A DNA stretch of 64,000 nucleotides from Actinospineispora spinosispora DSM 44797 (lineage in GTDB: Bacteria; Actinomycetota; Actinomycetes; Mycobacteriales; Pseudonocardiaceae): the NCBI RefSeq assembly GCF_000429025.1, contig NZ_AUBB01000026.1:62001-126000 (forward strand), in the 5' to 3' direction. Below, one piece after another: positions 38,161-46,636 of the stretch. Both the position numbers and the translations under genes were made by a program. The notes beneath the pieces are model-generated. The model did no database searches and had not been told where the DNA came from. It worked only from the letters and a program-made list of their open reading frames with translations. Numbering within the stretch: the stretch's first letter is position 1; every line of letters begins with the position of its first letter.

Positions 38161-38772
38161 ATGGGAAACCGGGACGATCTGCTGGCCGGTGCACGGCGCT
38201 GCCTGTACTCGAAGGGCTACTCACGTACGACGGCGCGTGACATCGCGACGGAGGCAGGCACCAGCCTCGCGGCGATCGGCTACCACTTCGGTTCGGTTCA
38301 GGCGTTGCTCAGCGCCGCGATGGTCCAGACCATGAGTGAGCTCGCGGATTCGCAGCGGGACGGCAGGCGGCAGACCGAGGGGTCCCCGGTCGAGCGGCTG
38401 GCGGCAGTGCTGGCCGACACCATCGCGCACCACCTCGAGCACCGGCAGCTCTGGCTGGCGAGCCGGGAGGCGGCGGTCGCGGCTGAGCATTCTCCCGAGA
38501 TTCGCGCGGAGCTGGTCAAAGGTCTCGGGCTCGGTCGTCGGGGGATGGCGGCCGAAGTGCTCGACGTCGACGAGGACACCGTCGACGAGGAGGCGGTGCG
38601 CACGGTCGGCGCGTTCGGCATGTGTCTCCTCGACGGCTTGAGGTACCAGCTACCGATCGAGGCCCAGGGTGCGCCGTCGGTGGAGGACGTGGTCGCCGGG
38701 ATGCTCCGCGTGCTCGCACCGACGGGTGGGTCAGCCGGAGTCGAGCAGGTCGTCGGTGAGGGTGTCCAGTAG
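38161..38772 (+). CDS. TetR-family regulator of the divergent monooxygenase
   Basis: This 203-residue protein begins NRDDLLAGARRCLYSKGYSRTTARDIATEAGTSLAAIGYHFGSVQALLSAAM, a TetR HTH. The C-terminal domain (LWLASREAAVAAEHSPEIRAELVKGLGLGRRGMAAEVL) is of the TetR_C_6-like kind. The operator-like repeat upstream and the divergent FAD monooxygenase suggest it represses that gene. It overlaps the convergent TetR gene (38731-39312) by 42 bp. Confidence 0.88.
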   Translation: MGNRDDLLAGARRCLYSKGYSRTTARDIATEAGTSLAAIGYHFGSVQALLSAAMVQTMSELADSQRDGRRQTEGSPVERLAAVLADTIAHHLEHRQLWLASREAAVAAEHSPEIRAELVKGLGLGRRGMAAEVLDVDEDTVDEEAVRTVGAFGMCLLDGLRYQLPIEAQGAPSVEDVVAGMLRVLAPTGGSAGVEQVVGEGVQ

Positions 38773-39312
38773 GTCGACAGGAATGCTCGCCCCCCTCAGC
38801 GCGCGATAGACGATCGGGCCGAGGAGGGCGTCGATCGTGGTGTCGGGGTCGAGCCTGAGCGAGATCTCCCCGGCCTGGACCCCGGCCGTGAGCATGTCGC
38901 GTTCCTGGGCGCGGCGTGGGTCGAGATAGCGCTCGTGGAAGCGCGCGGCCGTGGCAGGGTCGTGCTGCGCCTCGGCGAGCAGCGCGAGCAGAACCGCGCC
39001 GGCGGGGTCCTCGCCGACGAACCGGGCGAATCCGCGCAGGTAGCCCCGGATGCTGTCCGCCGTCGGGTGCTCCGTCGGGACGGGCAGTTTCTTGGTGCTG
39101 TCCTCGATCAACGTGTCGAGGAGGATGTCGACCTTCGAGGGCCACCAGCGGTAGATCGTCTGTTTGGCGACACCTGCCCGGCGAGCGATCGCCTCCACGG
39201 TCAGGGCGCCGAAACCCTGTTCGGCCAGCAGGTCGTCGGCGGCATGGAGTACCGCCAGGCGGGCGGCCTCGTCACGCCGGGGGCCGGAGCGCGTCCGGGG
39301 GCTCGCGGGCAT
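38731..39312 (-). CDS. TetR-family regulator of the divergent SDR
   Basis: This 193-residue protein has the HTH LAVLHAADDLLAEQGFGALTVEAIARRAGVAKQTIYRWWPSKVDILLDTL and a TetR_C_11-like C-terminal domain. The ATG at 39312 was chosen over an upstream codon that lies in the operator. The perfect palindrome at 39342-39358 lies between it and the SDR gene starting at 39395, so autoregulation and control of the SDR are likely. Confidence 0.88.
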   Translation of the reverse strand: MPASPRTRSGPRRDEAARLAVLHAADDLLAEQGFGALTVEAIARRAGVAKQTIYRWWPSKVDILLDTLIEDSTKKLPVPTEHPTADSIRGYLRGFARFVGEDPAGAVLLALLAEAQHDPATAARFHERYLDPRRAQERDMLTAGVQAGEISLRLDPDTTIDALLGPIVYRALRGASIPVDLLDTLTDDLLDSG

Positions 39313-39341
39313 GGGGGCACGATACCGGTCGTGGTCATTGT

Positions 39342-39358
39342 CTAGACGCAACGTCTAG
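39342..39358. promoter_or_regulatory. TetR operator CTAGACG-CAA-CGTCTAG
   Basis: A perfect 7-bp inverted repeat with a 3-base centre, 29 bp upstream of the TetR start and 36 bp upstream of the divergent SDR start. The core AGACG/CGTCT is shared with the site at 36333-36345. Confidence 0.75.
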
Positions 39359-39394
39359 TCTAGAGTTTGGTGGTCTCACACCGAAGGAGTCACT

Positions 39395-40090
39395 ATGTCC
39401 GCCACTCGCGATCGCCACGCACTCGTCGTCGGAGCCTCCCGAGGTCTGGGCCTCGTACTGGTGGGCGAGCTCGTCCGCCGTGGCTGGCGGGTCACCGCCA
39501 CGACACGCCGGAGCGGAGGCGAACTGCAGGCACTCGCCGACGCCTCACCCGGACGGCTGACGATCGAATCGCTGGAGATGACCAGCACCGAACAGCTGGC
39601 CGCCCTGCGCGCGCGCCTGACCGGCCGCACGCTCGACCTGGTGTTCGTCAACGCCGCGATCGACCGGGGCGACCTGCCGATCAGCGACGTCCCGACCGAC
39701 ATGTTCACCGAGGTGATGATCACCAACGCGCTGAGCCCGCTACGCGTCGTCGAGTCACTCCGCGACCTGGTCGTGCCGGGTGGAACGGTCGCGGTCATGT
39801 CCTCCGAGCAGGGCAGCATCGCGCGCAACGTCGAGGGCGGATTCGAGCTGTACAAGGCGAGCAAGGCGGCGCTCAACCAGCTGATGCGTAGCTACGCCAC
39901 CCGCTGCGCCGAGGACGGCAGGACCAAGCTGCTGATCGACCCCGGCCACAACCGCACCCAGCTGGGTGGGCCCGACGCGCCGCTCACCGCGTGGGAGAGC
40001 ATCCCGGCTGTCGTCGACGTCCTGGAGGCACAGGCGGGTGCTCCCGGCCTGCGCTTCCTGGACCGTCACGGCGAGCCGGTCCCGTGGTAG
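39395..40090 (+). CDS. Short-chain dehydrogenase/reductase
   Basis: This 231-residue protein has the cofactor loop LVVGASRGLGLVLVGEL, NAAIDRGD in the NNAG position, the catalytic serine in VAVMSSEQGSI and the YKASKAA tyrosine-lysine motif. It is a classical SDR, slightly short at the C-terminus. GAAGGAG precedes the ATG. The neighbouring TetR protein and operator suggest inducible expression. The substrate is unknown. Confidence 0.9.
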   Translation: MSATRDRHALVVGASRGLGLVLVGELVRRGWRVTATTRRSGGELQALADASPGRLTIESLEMTSTEQLAALRARLTGRTLDLVFVNAAIDRGDLPISDVPTDMFTEVMITNALSPLRVVESLRDLVVPGGTVAVMSSEQGSIARNVEGGFELYKASKAALNQLMRSYATRCAEDGRTKLLIDPGHNRTQLGGPDAPLTAWESIPAVVDVLEAQAGAPGLRFLDRHGEPVPW

Positions 40091-40121
40091 CGCCGGTTCA
40101 GCTCGCCGGTGGACCGGGCTT

Positions 40122-40187
40122 CATGATCACCACGGCGTGGTGGCAGATTTTCCGGCGCGAAACAGCCACCAGACCGTGGTGATCATG
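40122..40187. repeat. Family-2 palindrome (CATGATCACCACGG hairpin), solo copy
   Basis: The arms CATGATCACCACGG (40122-40135) and CCGTGGTGATCATG (40174-40187) are perfect. Inner pairing is TGGTGGC with GCCACCA. It lies between the convergent SDR and YnfA-family genes, one base before the stop of the latter, and probably terminates both. Confidence 0.92.
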
Positions 40188-40188
40188 G

Positions 40189-40524
40189 CTAGACCCCTCG
40201 GGGGGCGTACATGATGATGGCGACGCCGACGAGGCACACGGCCGCGCCGACGACGTCGTAGCGGTCGGGGCGGTAGCCGTCGAGGACCATGCCCCACGCG
40301 AGGGAACCGGCCACGAACACCCCGCCGTACGCGGCGAGGATGCGGCCGAAGTTCGCGTCGGGCTGCAGGGTCGCGACGAAGCCGTAGAGGCCGAGCGCGA
40401 CGATTCCGGCACCGATCCAGGCCAGACCGCGCTGTTCCCGGACGCCCTGCCAGACCAGCCACGCGCCGCCGATCTCGGCGACGGCGGCGAGGACGAAGAG
40501 TCCGATCGAACGCAGCACGGTCAC
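40189..40524 (-). CDS. YnfA/UPF0060-family small membrane protein
   Basis: This 111-residue protein has four helices: [77 protein letters not shown]. EIGGxWLVW and AAYGGVFxxxSLxWGxxxDG are UPF0060 signatures. The family is SMR-like and may export small cations or drugs, but its role in actinobacteria is not established. Confidence 0.92.
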   Translation of the reverse strand: MTVLRSIGLFVLAAVAEIGGAWLVWQGVREQRGLAWIGAGIVALGLYGFVATLQPDANFGRILAAYGGVFVAGSLAWGMVLDGYRPDRYDVVGAAVCLVGVAIIMYAPRGV

Positions 40525-40581
40525 AGCGGCACCCTAACCAGGGTTACCGTGGAGGCGACTGCGAGATGCGGGAGCCCGGTG

Positions 40582-40908
40582 ATGGTCTTCGACATTCCGA
40601 CGAGCTGCACCCTGCCCACGGCGGAACGCCCGATACGTGCGGCCGAGTTCGAGGCGTTGCTCCCGCGCGCGGTCGATGTGCGGCGCGACGGTCCCTGCCA
40701 CGTCCGGTTGACCTTCGCCGGCGGTGACGCGGTGGCGGTGCGTGACCTGGCGGCGCGAGAGACCGCGTGCTGCTCGTTCTTCGAGTTCGTCGTCTCCGTC
40801 GAGACAGGCCGGGTCCTGCTCGATGTGACGGTGCCGGCGAGCCGGGTGGAGGTGCTCGACGGCATCGTCGTCCTCGCGGCCGCTAGCGAGCAGGATCGGC
40901 GCGGATAG
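40582..40908 (+). CDS. Hypothetical protein with CC-SFFEF motif
   Basis: This 108-residue protein starts MVFDIPTSCTLPTAERPIRAAEFEALL; GGGAG lies 7 bp before the ATG. A DVRRDGPCHVRLTF strand, the segment LAARETACCSFFEFVVSVE with paired cysteines, and a C-terminal VLLDVTVPASRVEVL strand follow. I believe similar small proteins occur beside metal or redox regulators in actinobacteria, but I cannot name the family. A GTG at 40549 is a possible earlier start. It overlaps the convergent GNAT gene by 26 bp. Confidence 0.6.
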   Translation: MVFDIPTSCTLPTAERPIRAAEFEALLPRAVDVRRDGPCHVRLTFAGGDAVAVRDLAARETACCSFFEFVVSVETGRVLLDVTVPASRVEVLDGIVVLAAASEQDRRG

Positions 40909-41446
40909 CCGCGTAGAGAAGCATGTCGCGTCTGGTGCCGCCGATCTCCTGATGGCTGCGCAGCAGTCCTTCGCGCTGGTAGGAGGCTGTTTCCGCGGTA
41001 CGGATCGAGCCGCTGTTCCACGGCTCGATGTACAGCTCGACCCGGTGCAGGGCGGGGATCGTCCACGCGAACGTGGTGAGCGCCCGCAACGCGTCGCCGG
41101 CCAGACCTCGTCCACGGTGCTCGTCCGAGATCGAGTAGCCGGCCGTGGCGCGACCCGAGGGCAGCTCACGAAGCCACAGCCCGATCGCGCCGACGGCCCT
41201 GTCGCTGCCGGCGTCGGCGATGGCGAAGGAGAACCCGGCGCCCTCGGCATGTCGTCGGAGTTGGCGCCGGACCCAGTCCAGCGCCTGCGCGTCCGACGGA
41301 CGCTCCGGGAGGCTCCCGATGAGCGGGATGTAGGGGTCTTCGCCCAGCTCACGGGCCAGGTGAACGTCCTCGTCGGTGAACTTCCTGAGCAGGACCGGGC
41401 CGTGCGCGGGTGGCGTGGCCGGCCAGGCCGGCAGGTCTTCGGTCAA
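40883..41446 (-). CDS. GNAT acetyltransferase, RimJ/RimL type
   Basis: This 187-residue protein has the RimL-like layout: LLRKFTDEDVHLARELGEDPYIP, AIGLWLRELPSGRATAGYSISDEHRGRGLAGDALRAL (with the acetyl-CoA P-loop RGRGLAG) and HRVELYIEPWNSGSIRTAETASYQREGLLR. Members acetylate protein N-termini or small molecules, including antibiotics. The target is unknown. It lies 13 bp downstream of a TetR gene and may be the last gene of that operon. Confidence 0.88.
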   Translation of the reverse strand: MTEDLPAWPATPPAHGPVLLRKFTDEDVHLARELGEDPYIPLIGSLPERPSDAQALDWVRRQLRRHAEGAGFSFAIADAGSDRAVGAIGLWLRELPSGRATAGYSISDEHRGRGLAGDALRALTTFAWTIPALHRVELYIEPWNSGSIRTAETASYQREGLLRSHQEIGGTRRDMLLYAAIRADPAR

Positions 41447-41459
41447 CGGCGTGGTCTCC

Positions 41460-42062
41460 TCACGCGGTCAGGCCCGCGCTGGTCAGCCAGATGTGTTCAC
41501 AGGTCGCCGACGCCTCCCGCAGTGTCTCGGGGGAATCCTGGGACGCGTGGTAGAAGGTTCGTTCGATCATCCAGCACAGGGCGCGGGCCATCGCCGGAGC
41601 CTGTGTCGGGTCGCCGCCGGTCTGGACGCCCGCCCGCTCCAGGACGCTGGTGATGGCGGAGATGAACAGGTCAGCCGTGTGGTCCCACAGCTCGCCGATC
41701 TCCGGCACGGTCAACGACAGATCGATCGCCGTGCGCATGACCAGGCCGTGCGCGCTCCACAGCTCGACCGTGCGCCGCATGGCCGCCGCGATGGCCTGGC
41801 GCGGCTCGTCGGCCTGTGCGGTGCTCCGGGATCGCTCCCACAGGTGCTCGACGGTCCGCGCGACGAGGGCCGTGACCACCTCCTGCTTCGAGCCGAAGTA
41901 GAAGTACAGGGCGCCTCGGGTGATGCCGGCGCCCTGGGCGACGTCGCCGACGGTCATGGCGTCGTAGCCCTTCCGCGCGAGCAGCGCCTCGCAGGTGTCC
42001 AGGATGGCTCGTTCCCGGACGTCGCCCTTGCGTTCGGTGCCGCGCCTGCTCCGCGCGGGCAT
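41460..42062 (-). CDS. TetR-family regulator cotranscribed with an SDR
   Basis: This 200-residue protein has the HTH RERAILDTCEALLARKGYDAMTVGDVAQGAGITRGALYFYFGSKQEVVTAL and a C-terminal domain ending ALCWMIERTFYHASQDSPETLREA, as in EthR-like regulators. The ATG overlaps the stop of the SDR gene (TGATG), so the two are one operon, probably autorepressed through the site at 42911-42931. Confidence 0.88.
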   Translation of the reverse strand: MPARSRRGTERKGDVRERAILDTCEALLARKGYDAMTVGDVAQGAGITRGALYFYFGSKQEVVTALVARTVEHLWERSRSTAQADEPRQAIAAAMRRTVELWSAHGLVMRTAIDLSLTVPEIGELWDHTADLFISAITSVLERAGVQTGGDPTQAPAMARALCWMIERTFYHASQDSPETLREASATCEHIWLTSAGLTA

Positions 42063-42904
42063 CAGAGCTGTGCACCCTCGGCGAAGTCCGTGGTGCGGGA
42101 GAGCGCCTCCCACGCACAGATGTCCTGGTCGACGGCGGTGCGCGCGGTGGTGACCAACCGCAGTGCGTCGGAACCGAGGAGGAGGTGGGCGGGCGGGCGC
42201 TCGACCGACGTGATGTGCACGACGGCGTCGCCGGCCTTGACCGGATCGCCCAGCTGGTTGCCGCTGGCCTTCCGCCTCGCGTCGCGGATGGGGGCGAACA
42301 ACTCGTCGTAGTCGTCGACGGTTCGTGCGGTGCGGGTCATGGACCGTCCCGCCCAGTCGGTGCGGAAGGAACCGGGCTCGATGGCCGTCACGTGGATACC
42401 GAACTGCGCGACCTCCTTGCCAAGCGCCTCGAGAATGCCCTCCAGTGCGAACTTGCTGCCGCAGTAGGCGGACATGCCGGGCACCGCCATGAGCCCGCCC
42501 ATGGAGGTGACGGCCATCAGGTGCCCGCGCCGCCGTCGGCGCATGTGCGGCAGCGCCGCGCGCAGGGTCGCCACCGCGCCGAACACGTTGACCTCGAACT
42601 GCCGCCGCACCTCGTCCAGCGGGGTTTCCTCGAAGGTGCCCTCCAGGCCGTAGCCGGCGTTGGCGATGACGACGTCCAACGGGCCGACGCTGTTCTCCAC
42701 CTCGGCGATGACGCTCGACACGGCGGCCTCGTCGGTCACGTCCAGGATGCGGCCGTGAGCGCCCTCGAACTCGTCGAACGCCGCCAGGTCCCGCTCCGAG
42801 CGGACCGTGCCGACGACGGTGTGCCCCGCGGTCAGCGCGGCCTCGGCGAACGCGCGCCCCAGGCCCGTGCTGACCCCGGTGATGAACCAGTTCTGCTTCT
42901 CCAT
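42062..42904 (-). CDS. Short-chain dehydrogenase/reductase (SDR5C-like)
   Basis: This 280-residue protein has WFITGVSTGLGRAFAEAAL (cofactor loop), VVIANAGYGLEG, MAVTSMGGL and the catalytic YCGSKFALEGILEAL, then PGSFRTDWAG. This matches the oxidoreductase group with long C-termini (LLLGSDALRLV) that is common in actinobacteria. It is the first gene of an SDR-tetR operon. The substrate is unknown. A paralogous SDR is encoded at 45597-46433. Confidence 0.92.
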   Translation of the reverse strand: MEKQNWFITGVSTGLGRAFAEAALTAGHTVVGTVRSERDLAAFDEFEGAHGRILDVTDEAAVSSVIAEVENSVGPLDVVIANAGYGLEGTFEETPLDEVRRQFEVNVFGAVATLRAALPHMRRRRRGHLMAVTSMGGLMAVPGMSAYCGSKFALEGILEALGKEVAQFGIHVTAIEPGSFRTDWAGRSMTRTARTVDDYDELFAPIRDARRKASGNQLGDPVKAGDAVVHITSVERPPAHLLLGSDALRLVTTARTAVDQDICAWEALSRTTDFAEGAQL

Positions 42905-42910
42905 GTCCCA

Positions 42911-42931
42911 AAATCTACACAGTGCAGATTT
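42911..42931. promoter_or_regulatory. TetR operator AAATCTACAC-A-GTGCAGATTT
   Basis: The 10-bp arms AAATCTACAC and GTGCAGATTT pair with one mismatch around a single base, six bases upstream of the SDR start. A 21-bp near-perfect palindrome covering the promoter of an SDR-tetR operon is the expected TetR site. Confidence 0.7.
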
Positions 42932-43018
42932 TTATTGCCACTGCGTTGATTCTAGTGTTGTAACGGTCACACCGTTTCGGCCGACCTTGTTGTTGTTCCC
43001 GTGCGAGGAGGGGCTGCC

Positions 43019-43564
43019 GTGACCACGTCAGACGAGACACAGGCCACTGGCCGGCCCAACCCTGAGGAGCCTCGGCGGCGCAGCCGGCTGTGGCGGATCC
43101 TCGGCGTCGTGGGGATCGTCGTGGTCAGCCTGGTCGTGGTCGCAGTCGTCTACGCCGTCAGCTACACCACCGACGATGCTGCTCAGGCGCAGCCAGGTGA
43201 CTGCGCGAAGGTCAGCGCGACGACCTCCACCGACCAGACCGGGTACGAGAAGCGTGACTGCGCGGCCCCGGACGCGGGTGCCCGGGTCACCCATGTGTCG
43301 AAGAACGCGGCGGGGGCGTGCCCGGACCCCAGCCACTCCTCGATCTCGGTGGTGTCGAACTTCTCGCCGAGCTACACCGTCTGCTACGTCCCGAACTGGG
43401 TCGAGGGCGCCTGCTACGACGCGAGCGACCTACGCACCGCGTGCCCGGGCAGGTACCAGGTCGTGAAGGTCGTCCCGAGGGACAGCCCCGACGGCGCGGT
43501 GTGCGACACGTCGAGCTACCGGAGCTTTCCCGAGCCGGCGATGACCGTCTGCACCAATCCGTGA
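43019..43564 (+). CDS. Single-pass, extracytoplasmic cysteine-containing protein (LppU/SCO3897-like)
   Basis: This 181-residue protein has a cytosolic tail rich in arginine (EEPRRRSRLWR), one transmembrane helix (ILGVVGIVVVSLVVVAVVYAV) and an outside domain with eight cysteines spaced as in GDCAKVS, KRDCAAPDA, GACPDPS, YTVCYVPNW, GACYDASD, RTACPG and so on, implying disulfides. The GTG at 43019 follows GAGGAGG by 7 bp. The layout is like the LppU/SCO3897 group; function unknown. Confidence 0.75.
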   Translation: MTTSDETQATGRPNPEEPRRRSRLWRILGVVGIVVVSLVVVAVVYAVSYTTDDAAQAQPGDCAKVSATTSTDQTGYEKRDCAAPDAGARVTHVSKNAAGACPDPSHSSISVVSNFSPSYTVCYVPNWVEGACYDASDLRTACPGRYQVVKVVPRDSPDGAVCDTSSYRSFPEPAMTVCTNP

Positions 43565-43577
43565 CCCGGCATTGCGG

Positions 43578-44537
43578 CTAGGACAGGGCATGGTCCCGAA
43601 GCCAGGCCAGCACCTGCTCGGCGTGCTCGTTCGGGGGGAACACCGGATAGAACACGTGCTCGACCATGCCGTCGCGGACGACGAGGGTCAGCCGCCGGTA
43701 CAGCATCAGCCCGCCCGCCTCGAACGTGGGCAGGCCGAGTTCGCGGGCCAGGCTCCGGTGCGGATCGGAGAGCATCTGGAACGGCAGGTGGAGCCGCTCG
43801 ACGACCTCACGTTGGTAGTCGGTCTCCTGGCTGGACAGGCCGAACACGCGCCCGGCGCCGGCGGCGAGAAGATCCTGGTGGTGATCGCGGAAGCCGCAGG
43901 CCTCGGGAGTGCAGCCGCGCGCTCCGGGGATCGAGTCCCAGCCTTCTGGCAGGTCGACGCCGGGGCGTCCGGTGAGCGGGTACACGTAGATCACCGTGCG
44001 ACCCGCGCCGAGCGCATCGAGGCGGACCATCGCGCCGTCGGTGCCGGACAGCTCCAGGTGCGGCAGCGTCGTTCCCGGCAGATGATCGGTCGCGTGGTCG
44101 TCCTCGGGGACGGGAAGGTCGGTGGGCAGGCTCGTGTAGTCGGTCATCGGGTCCTCTCCTCGGTCGGCCGGTGCGGCCTGGCTGCCGCGGTGAGCGGCCT
44201 GTCGCAGATGCGTGATCAACACCGCCCGGCGGGCGGTGAGTCCCTCGATCCGCTGGGTGAGCTCGTCGATCGCGTCCCGGTAGCCGGCCAGCGACGCCGG
44301 ACAGTCGTCGGCGTGCCGATGACCGGCCGTCAGGCACTCCAGGAACGGCCGGGTGCGCTCGACCGGGATTCCGAGACCGCGCAGCACCCGGATCTCCCGG
44401 GTGAGCCGCACGTCGTGCTCGTCGTAGTCCCGGTAGCCGTTGGCCAGTCGTCCAGGTGCGATCAGCCCCAGCGACTCGTAGTAGCGCACCGCTTTTGTCG
44501 TCACACCCGCCCGACGGGCCACCTCACCGATCCGCAT
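43578..44537 (-). CDS. MerR regulator fused to a peroxiredoxin-like domain
   Basis: This 319-residue protein is in one uninterrupted frame. Residues 1-120 are a MerR protein (MRIGEVARRAGVTTKAVRYYESLGLI and the dimer helix IDELTQRIEGLTARRAVLITHL). Residues 131-319 are a redoxin with YPLTGRPG and PGARGCTPEACGFRDHH, the CTPEAC being the peroxidatic cysteine motif. At the junction an in-frame ATG (44147) has the strong ribosome site AGGAGAGGAC just upstream, so a free peroxiredoxin may also be made. The promoter holds a classic MerR palindrome. A plausible role is a peroxide- or thiol-responsive autoregulator. Confidence 0.82.
   Translation of the reverse strand: MRIGEVARRAGVTTKAVRYYESLGLIAPGRLANGYRDYDEHDVRLTREIRVLRGLGIPVERTRPFLECLTAGHRHADDCPASLAGYRDAIDELTQRIEGLTARRAVLITHLRQAAHRGSQAAPADRGEDPMTDYTSLPTDLPVPEDDHATDHLPGTTLPHLELSGTDGAMVRLDALGAGRTVIYVYPLTGRPGVDLPEGWDSIPGARGCTPEACGFRDHHQDLLAAGAGRVFGLSSQETDYQREVVERLHLPFQMLSDPHRSLARELGLPTFEAGGLMLYRRLTLVVRDGMVEHVFYPVFPPNEHAEQVLAWLRDHALS
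44151..44160 (-). promoter_or_regulatory. Internal ribosome site inside the MerR-peroxiredoxin gene
   Basis: On the minus strand AGGAGAGGAC lies three bases before an in-frame ATG (44147) at the domain junction. The purine run is much better than the site before the full-length start, so separate translation of the peroxiredoxin half is likely. Confidence 0.6.
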
Positions 44538-44564
44538 TCCGCTCACCTCGACGAACGCTAAACC

Positions 44565-44580
44565 TTGCCCCGTAGGGCAA
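44565..44580. promoter_or_regulatory. MerR operator TTGCCC-CGTA-GGGCAA
   Basis: A perfect 6-bp inverted repeat with a 4-base centre lies within an approximately 19-bp spacer between TTGACT (-35, minus strand) and TTAGCG (-10) of the MerR-peroxiredoxin gene. An over-long spacer with a central palindrome is the textbook MerR promoter. The divergent cyclase gene could also be affected. Confidence 0.75.
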
Positions 44581-44633
44581 AGTCAAGCCGAACGTGCCCC
44601 GAACCGCTGAGAGAAGAAGGAGTCGATGCCGGG

Positions 44634-45581
44634 ATGACGGCAGGCATGCCCACCCAGGATGACGTGCTCGGGTACTTCGACACATTGTCGAACTGGGGGC
44701 GATGGGGTGACGACGACGAGCGCGGCACGCTGAACCACGTCACCGACGACGTCCGGGTGGCGGCGGCACGGGCCGTGCGCCACGGCAGGAGCGTGTCGTG
44801 CGCGTGGGAGGTCGCCGTGCCGGGGGAGATGGAACGGTCGACGACGACGTGTCCGTGCGCCGCCGAGATGCCGGGCGCCGAGAACATGCCGGCCGCGTTC
44901 CACAACGACCGGCGCTGGGGCTTCTCGTCCGAGCAGCTCGGCATCGCGTTCCACGGCAACACCATCACCCACGTCGACTCGCCGTGTCACATCTACTGGA
45001 ACGGCTCGATGTACAACGGGCGGCCGCACTCACTGGTCGACCCCGCAACCGGGTCGGCGTGGGCAGCGGTCACGGCGGCGGCGAGCGGGATCGTCACGCG
45101 CGGTGTCCTGCTGGATGTGGCGAAGGTCCGCGACGTGCCGTGGCTGGAGCCGGGGGAGGGGGTGTTCCCCGCCGACCTCGAGGAGGCCGAGCGTCGCCAG
45201 GGCGTGCGGGTGCGTCCCGGCGATGCGGTGCTGCTGCGGACCGGTTTCGGTCGCGCCCGGCACGAGTCCGGCGTGACGCCCGGGTTCACGCAGGCCGGCT
45301 GGCACGCCGCCTGTCTACCGTGGCTGCACGAACGGGGGGTCGCGCTGATCGGCGCCGACACGCCCTCCGACGTCCAGCCGTCGGGATACCAGGACGTGCT
45401 GATGCCGGTCCACGCGGTGGGTCTGGTCGCGATGGGTCTGTGGCTGCTCGACAACTGTGACCTGGAGGCGTGCGCGAGGACGGCCGTCGAGCTGGGCCAG
45501 TGGGACTTCCACCTCGCGGTCGCGCCGGTCCGCTTCGCCGGGACGTCCGGCAGCCCGGTCAACCCGATCGCCACGTTCTGA
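44634..45581 (+). CDS. Cyclase-family (kynurenine formamidase-like) metal-dependent hydrolase
   Basis: This 315-residue protein belongs to the cyclase family (PF04199). The metal-binding motif is FHGNTITHVDSPCHIYWNG, matching HxGTHxDxPxH, and a second conserved region is GDAVLLRTGFGR with ALIGADTPSDVQP and VHAVGLVAMGLWLLDNCDLE. Family members hydrolyse amides such as N-formylkynurenine or act in polyketide tailoring. The ATG at 44634 has AAGGAG about 11 bp upstream. It is divergent from the MerR-peroxiredoxin gene. Confidence 0.87.
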   Translation: MTAGMPTQDDVLGYFDTLSNWGRWGDDDERGTLNHVTDDVRVAAARAVRHGRSVSCAWEVAVPGEMERSTTTCPCAAEMPGAENMPAAFHNDRRWGFSSEQLGIAFHGNTITHVDSPCHIYWNGSMYNGRPHSLVDPATGSAWAAVTAAASGIVTRGVLLDVAKVRDVPWLEPGEGVFPADLEEAERRQGVRVRPGDAVLLRTGFGRARHESGVTPGFTQAGWHAACLPWLHERGVALIGADTPSDVQPSGYQDVLMPVHAVGLVAMGLWLLDNCDLEACARTAVELGQWDFHLAVAPVRFAGTSGSPVNPIATF

Positions 45582-45596
45582 CGCGACCGCCCGCCG

Positions 45597-46433
45597 TCAC
45601 GCGCTGTCGTACGCGGTGGGCAGCGCGACGGGCGCCCACTCGTCCATGGAGTCGAGGAACGCGGCGAACTTGGTCCGGGCGAGCCCGTAGGCCCGCTCCC
45701 CGAGAGGGAGGTGCAGCGGGGGTTTCTCGGCGTCCACGGCCCGCAGGATGACGGCGACCGCCTTGTGCGGGTCGCCGGGCTGCCTGCCGTCGTTGTCGAC
45801 CCGATACCTCCGCCGGGCCCCCACGGTGTCGGAGTACTCCGGTATCTCGGCGGCCGCGATCCGCATGGACCTTCCGAGGAACTCGGTGCGGAACGGGCCG
45901 GGCTCGACGATGGTCGTCGCGATCCCGAAGGGCGCGACCTCCTGGGCGAGCGCTTCGGACAACCCTTCCACGGCGAACTTCGTCGCGTTGTAGTAGCCGT
46001 CGCCCGCGATCCCGGCGATTCCGGCGCCGGACGACATCATGACGATCCGCCCGCCGCCGGTCTTCCTCAGGTAGGGAAGGACCGCCCGGGTCGTCTCGAT
46101 CAGCCCGAACACGTTGGTCTCGAACAGCGGGCGATACTCCGAGGGCGTCGCTTCCTCGATCGCACCCATCATGCCGTGACCGGCGTTGTTCACCAGGACG
46201 TCGATCCGGCCGAACTCGCGCTCGGCCAGAGCGGCGGCGGCAGCGGCGTCGCCGTCCCGGGTGACGTCGAGCGTCGTGGCCCGGCACGTGTCCGGGTACC
46301 GCGCGACGAGATCGCCCAGCGACCGAGGGTCGCGGGCCGTGGCGACGACCTGATCACCTCGGGCCAGCACCGCTTCGGCGAGAATCAGACCGAGTCCCCC
46401 GGAACAGCCTGTGATGAGCCACGTCGACGGCAT
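45597..46433 (-). CDS. Short-chain dehydrogenase/reductase
   Basis: This 278-residue protein has WLITGCSGGLGLILAEAVLARG, VLVNNAGHGMMG, the catalytic IVMMSSGAG and YYNATKFAVEGLSEAL, and PGPFRTEFLGRSM. It is closely related to the product of 42062-42904 and of the same SDR group. GAGGAGG lies 7 bp before the ATG at 46433. No regulator is adjacent. The 203-bp space after its start towards 46637 shows no gene or clear repeat. Confidence 0.9.
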   Translation of the reverse strand: MPSTWLITGCSGGLGLILAEAVLARGDQVVATARDPRSLGDLVARYPDTCRATTLDVTRDGDAAAAAALAEREFGRIDVLVNNAGHGMMGAIEEATPSEYRPLFETNVFGLIETTRAVLPYLRKTGGGRIVMMSSGAGIAGIAGDGYYNATKFAVEGLSEALAQEVAPFGIATTIVEPGPFRTEFLGRSMRIAAAEIPEYSDTVGARRRYRVDNDGRQPGDPHKAVAVILRAVDAEKPPLHLPLGERAYGLARTKFAAFLDSMDEWAPVALPTAYDSA

Positions 46434-46636
46434 CTTCCTACCTCCTCGGGATGGGTGTCCGCCCAGTGCCGAGCCGTGTTCGAACCTGGCCTGGCGGACC
46501 TTCGCACTCGACGCTAGCGGCGCCGGACCGTCGCATCGGTGGCCGCGCTGCACCCACCCGGCAACCCTGATTCAGTGCTAGTCGGCGACCGAGGGACAGC
46601 CAGGGCGCGAGGTCGGCTTCGGGCTGGACCGCGCGC

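Noticed and set aside
41460..42911. Apparent 483-codon TetR protein with a long N-terminal extension
   Set aside because: The extension is the shadow of the SDR gene in another frame. The TetR starts at 42062 with a TGATG overlap.
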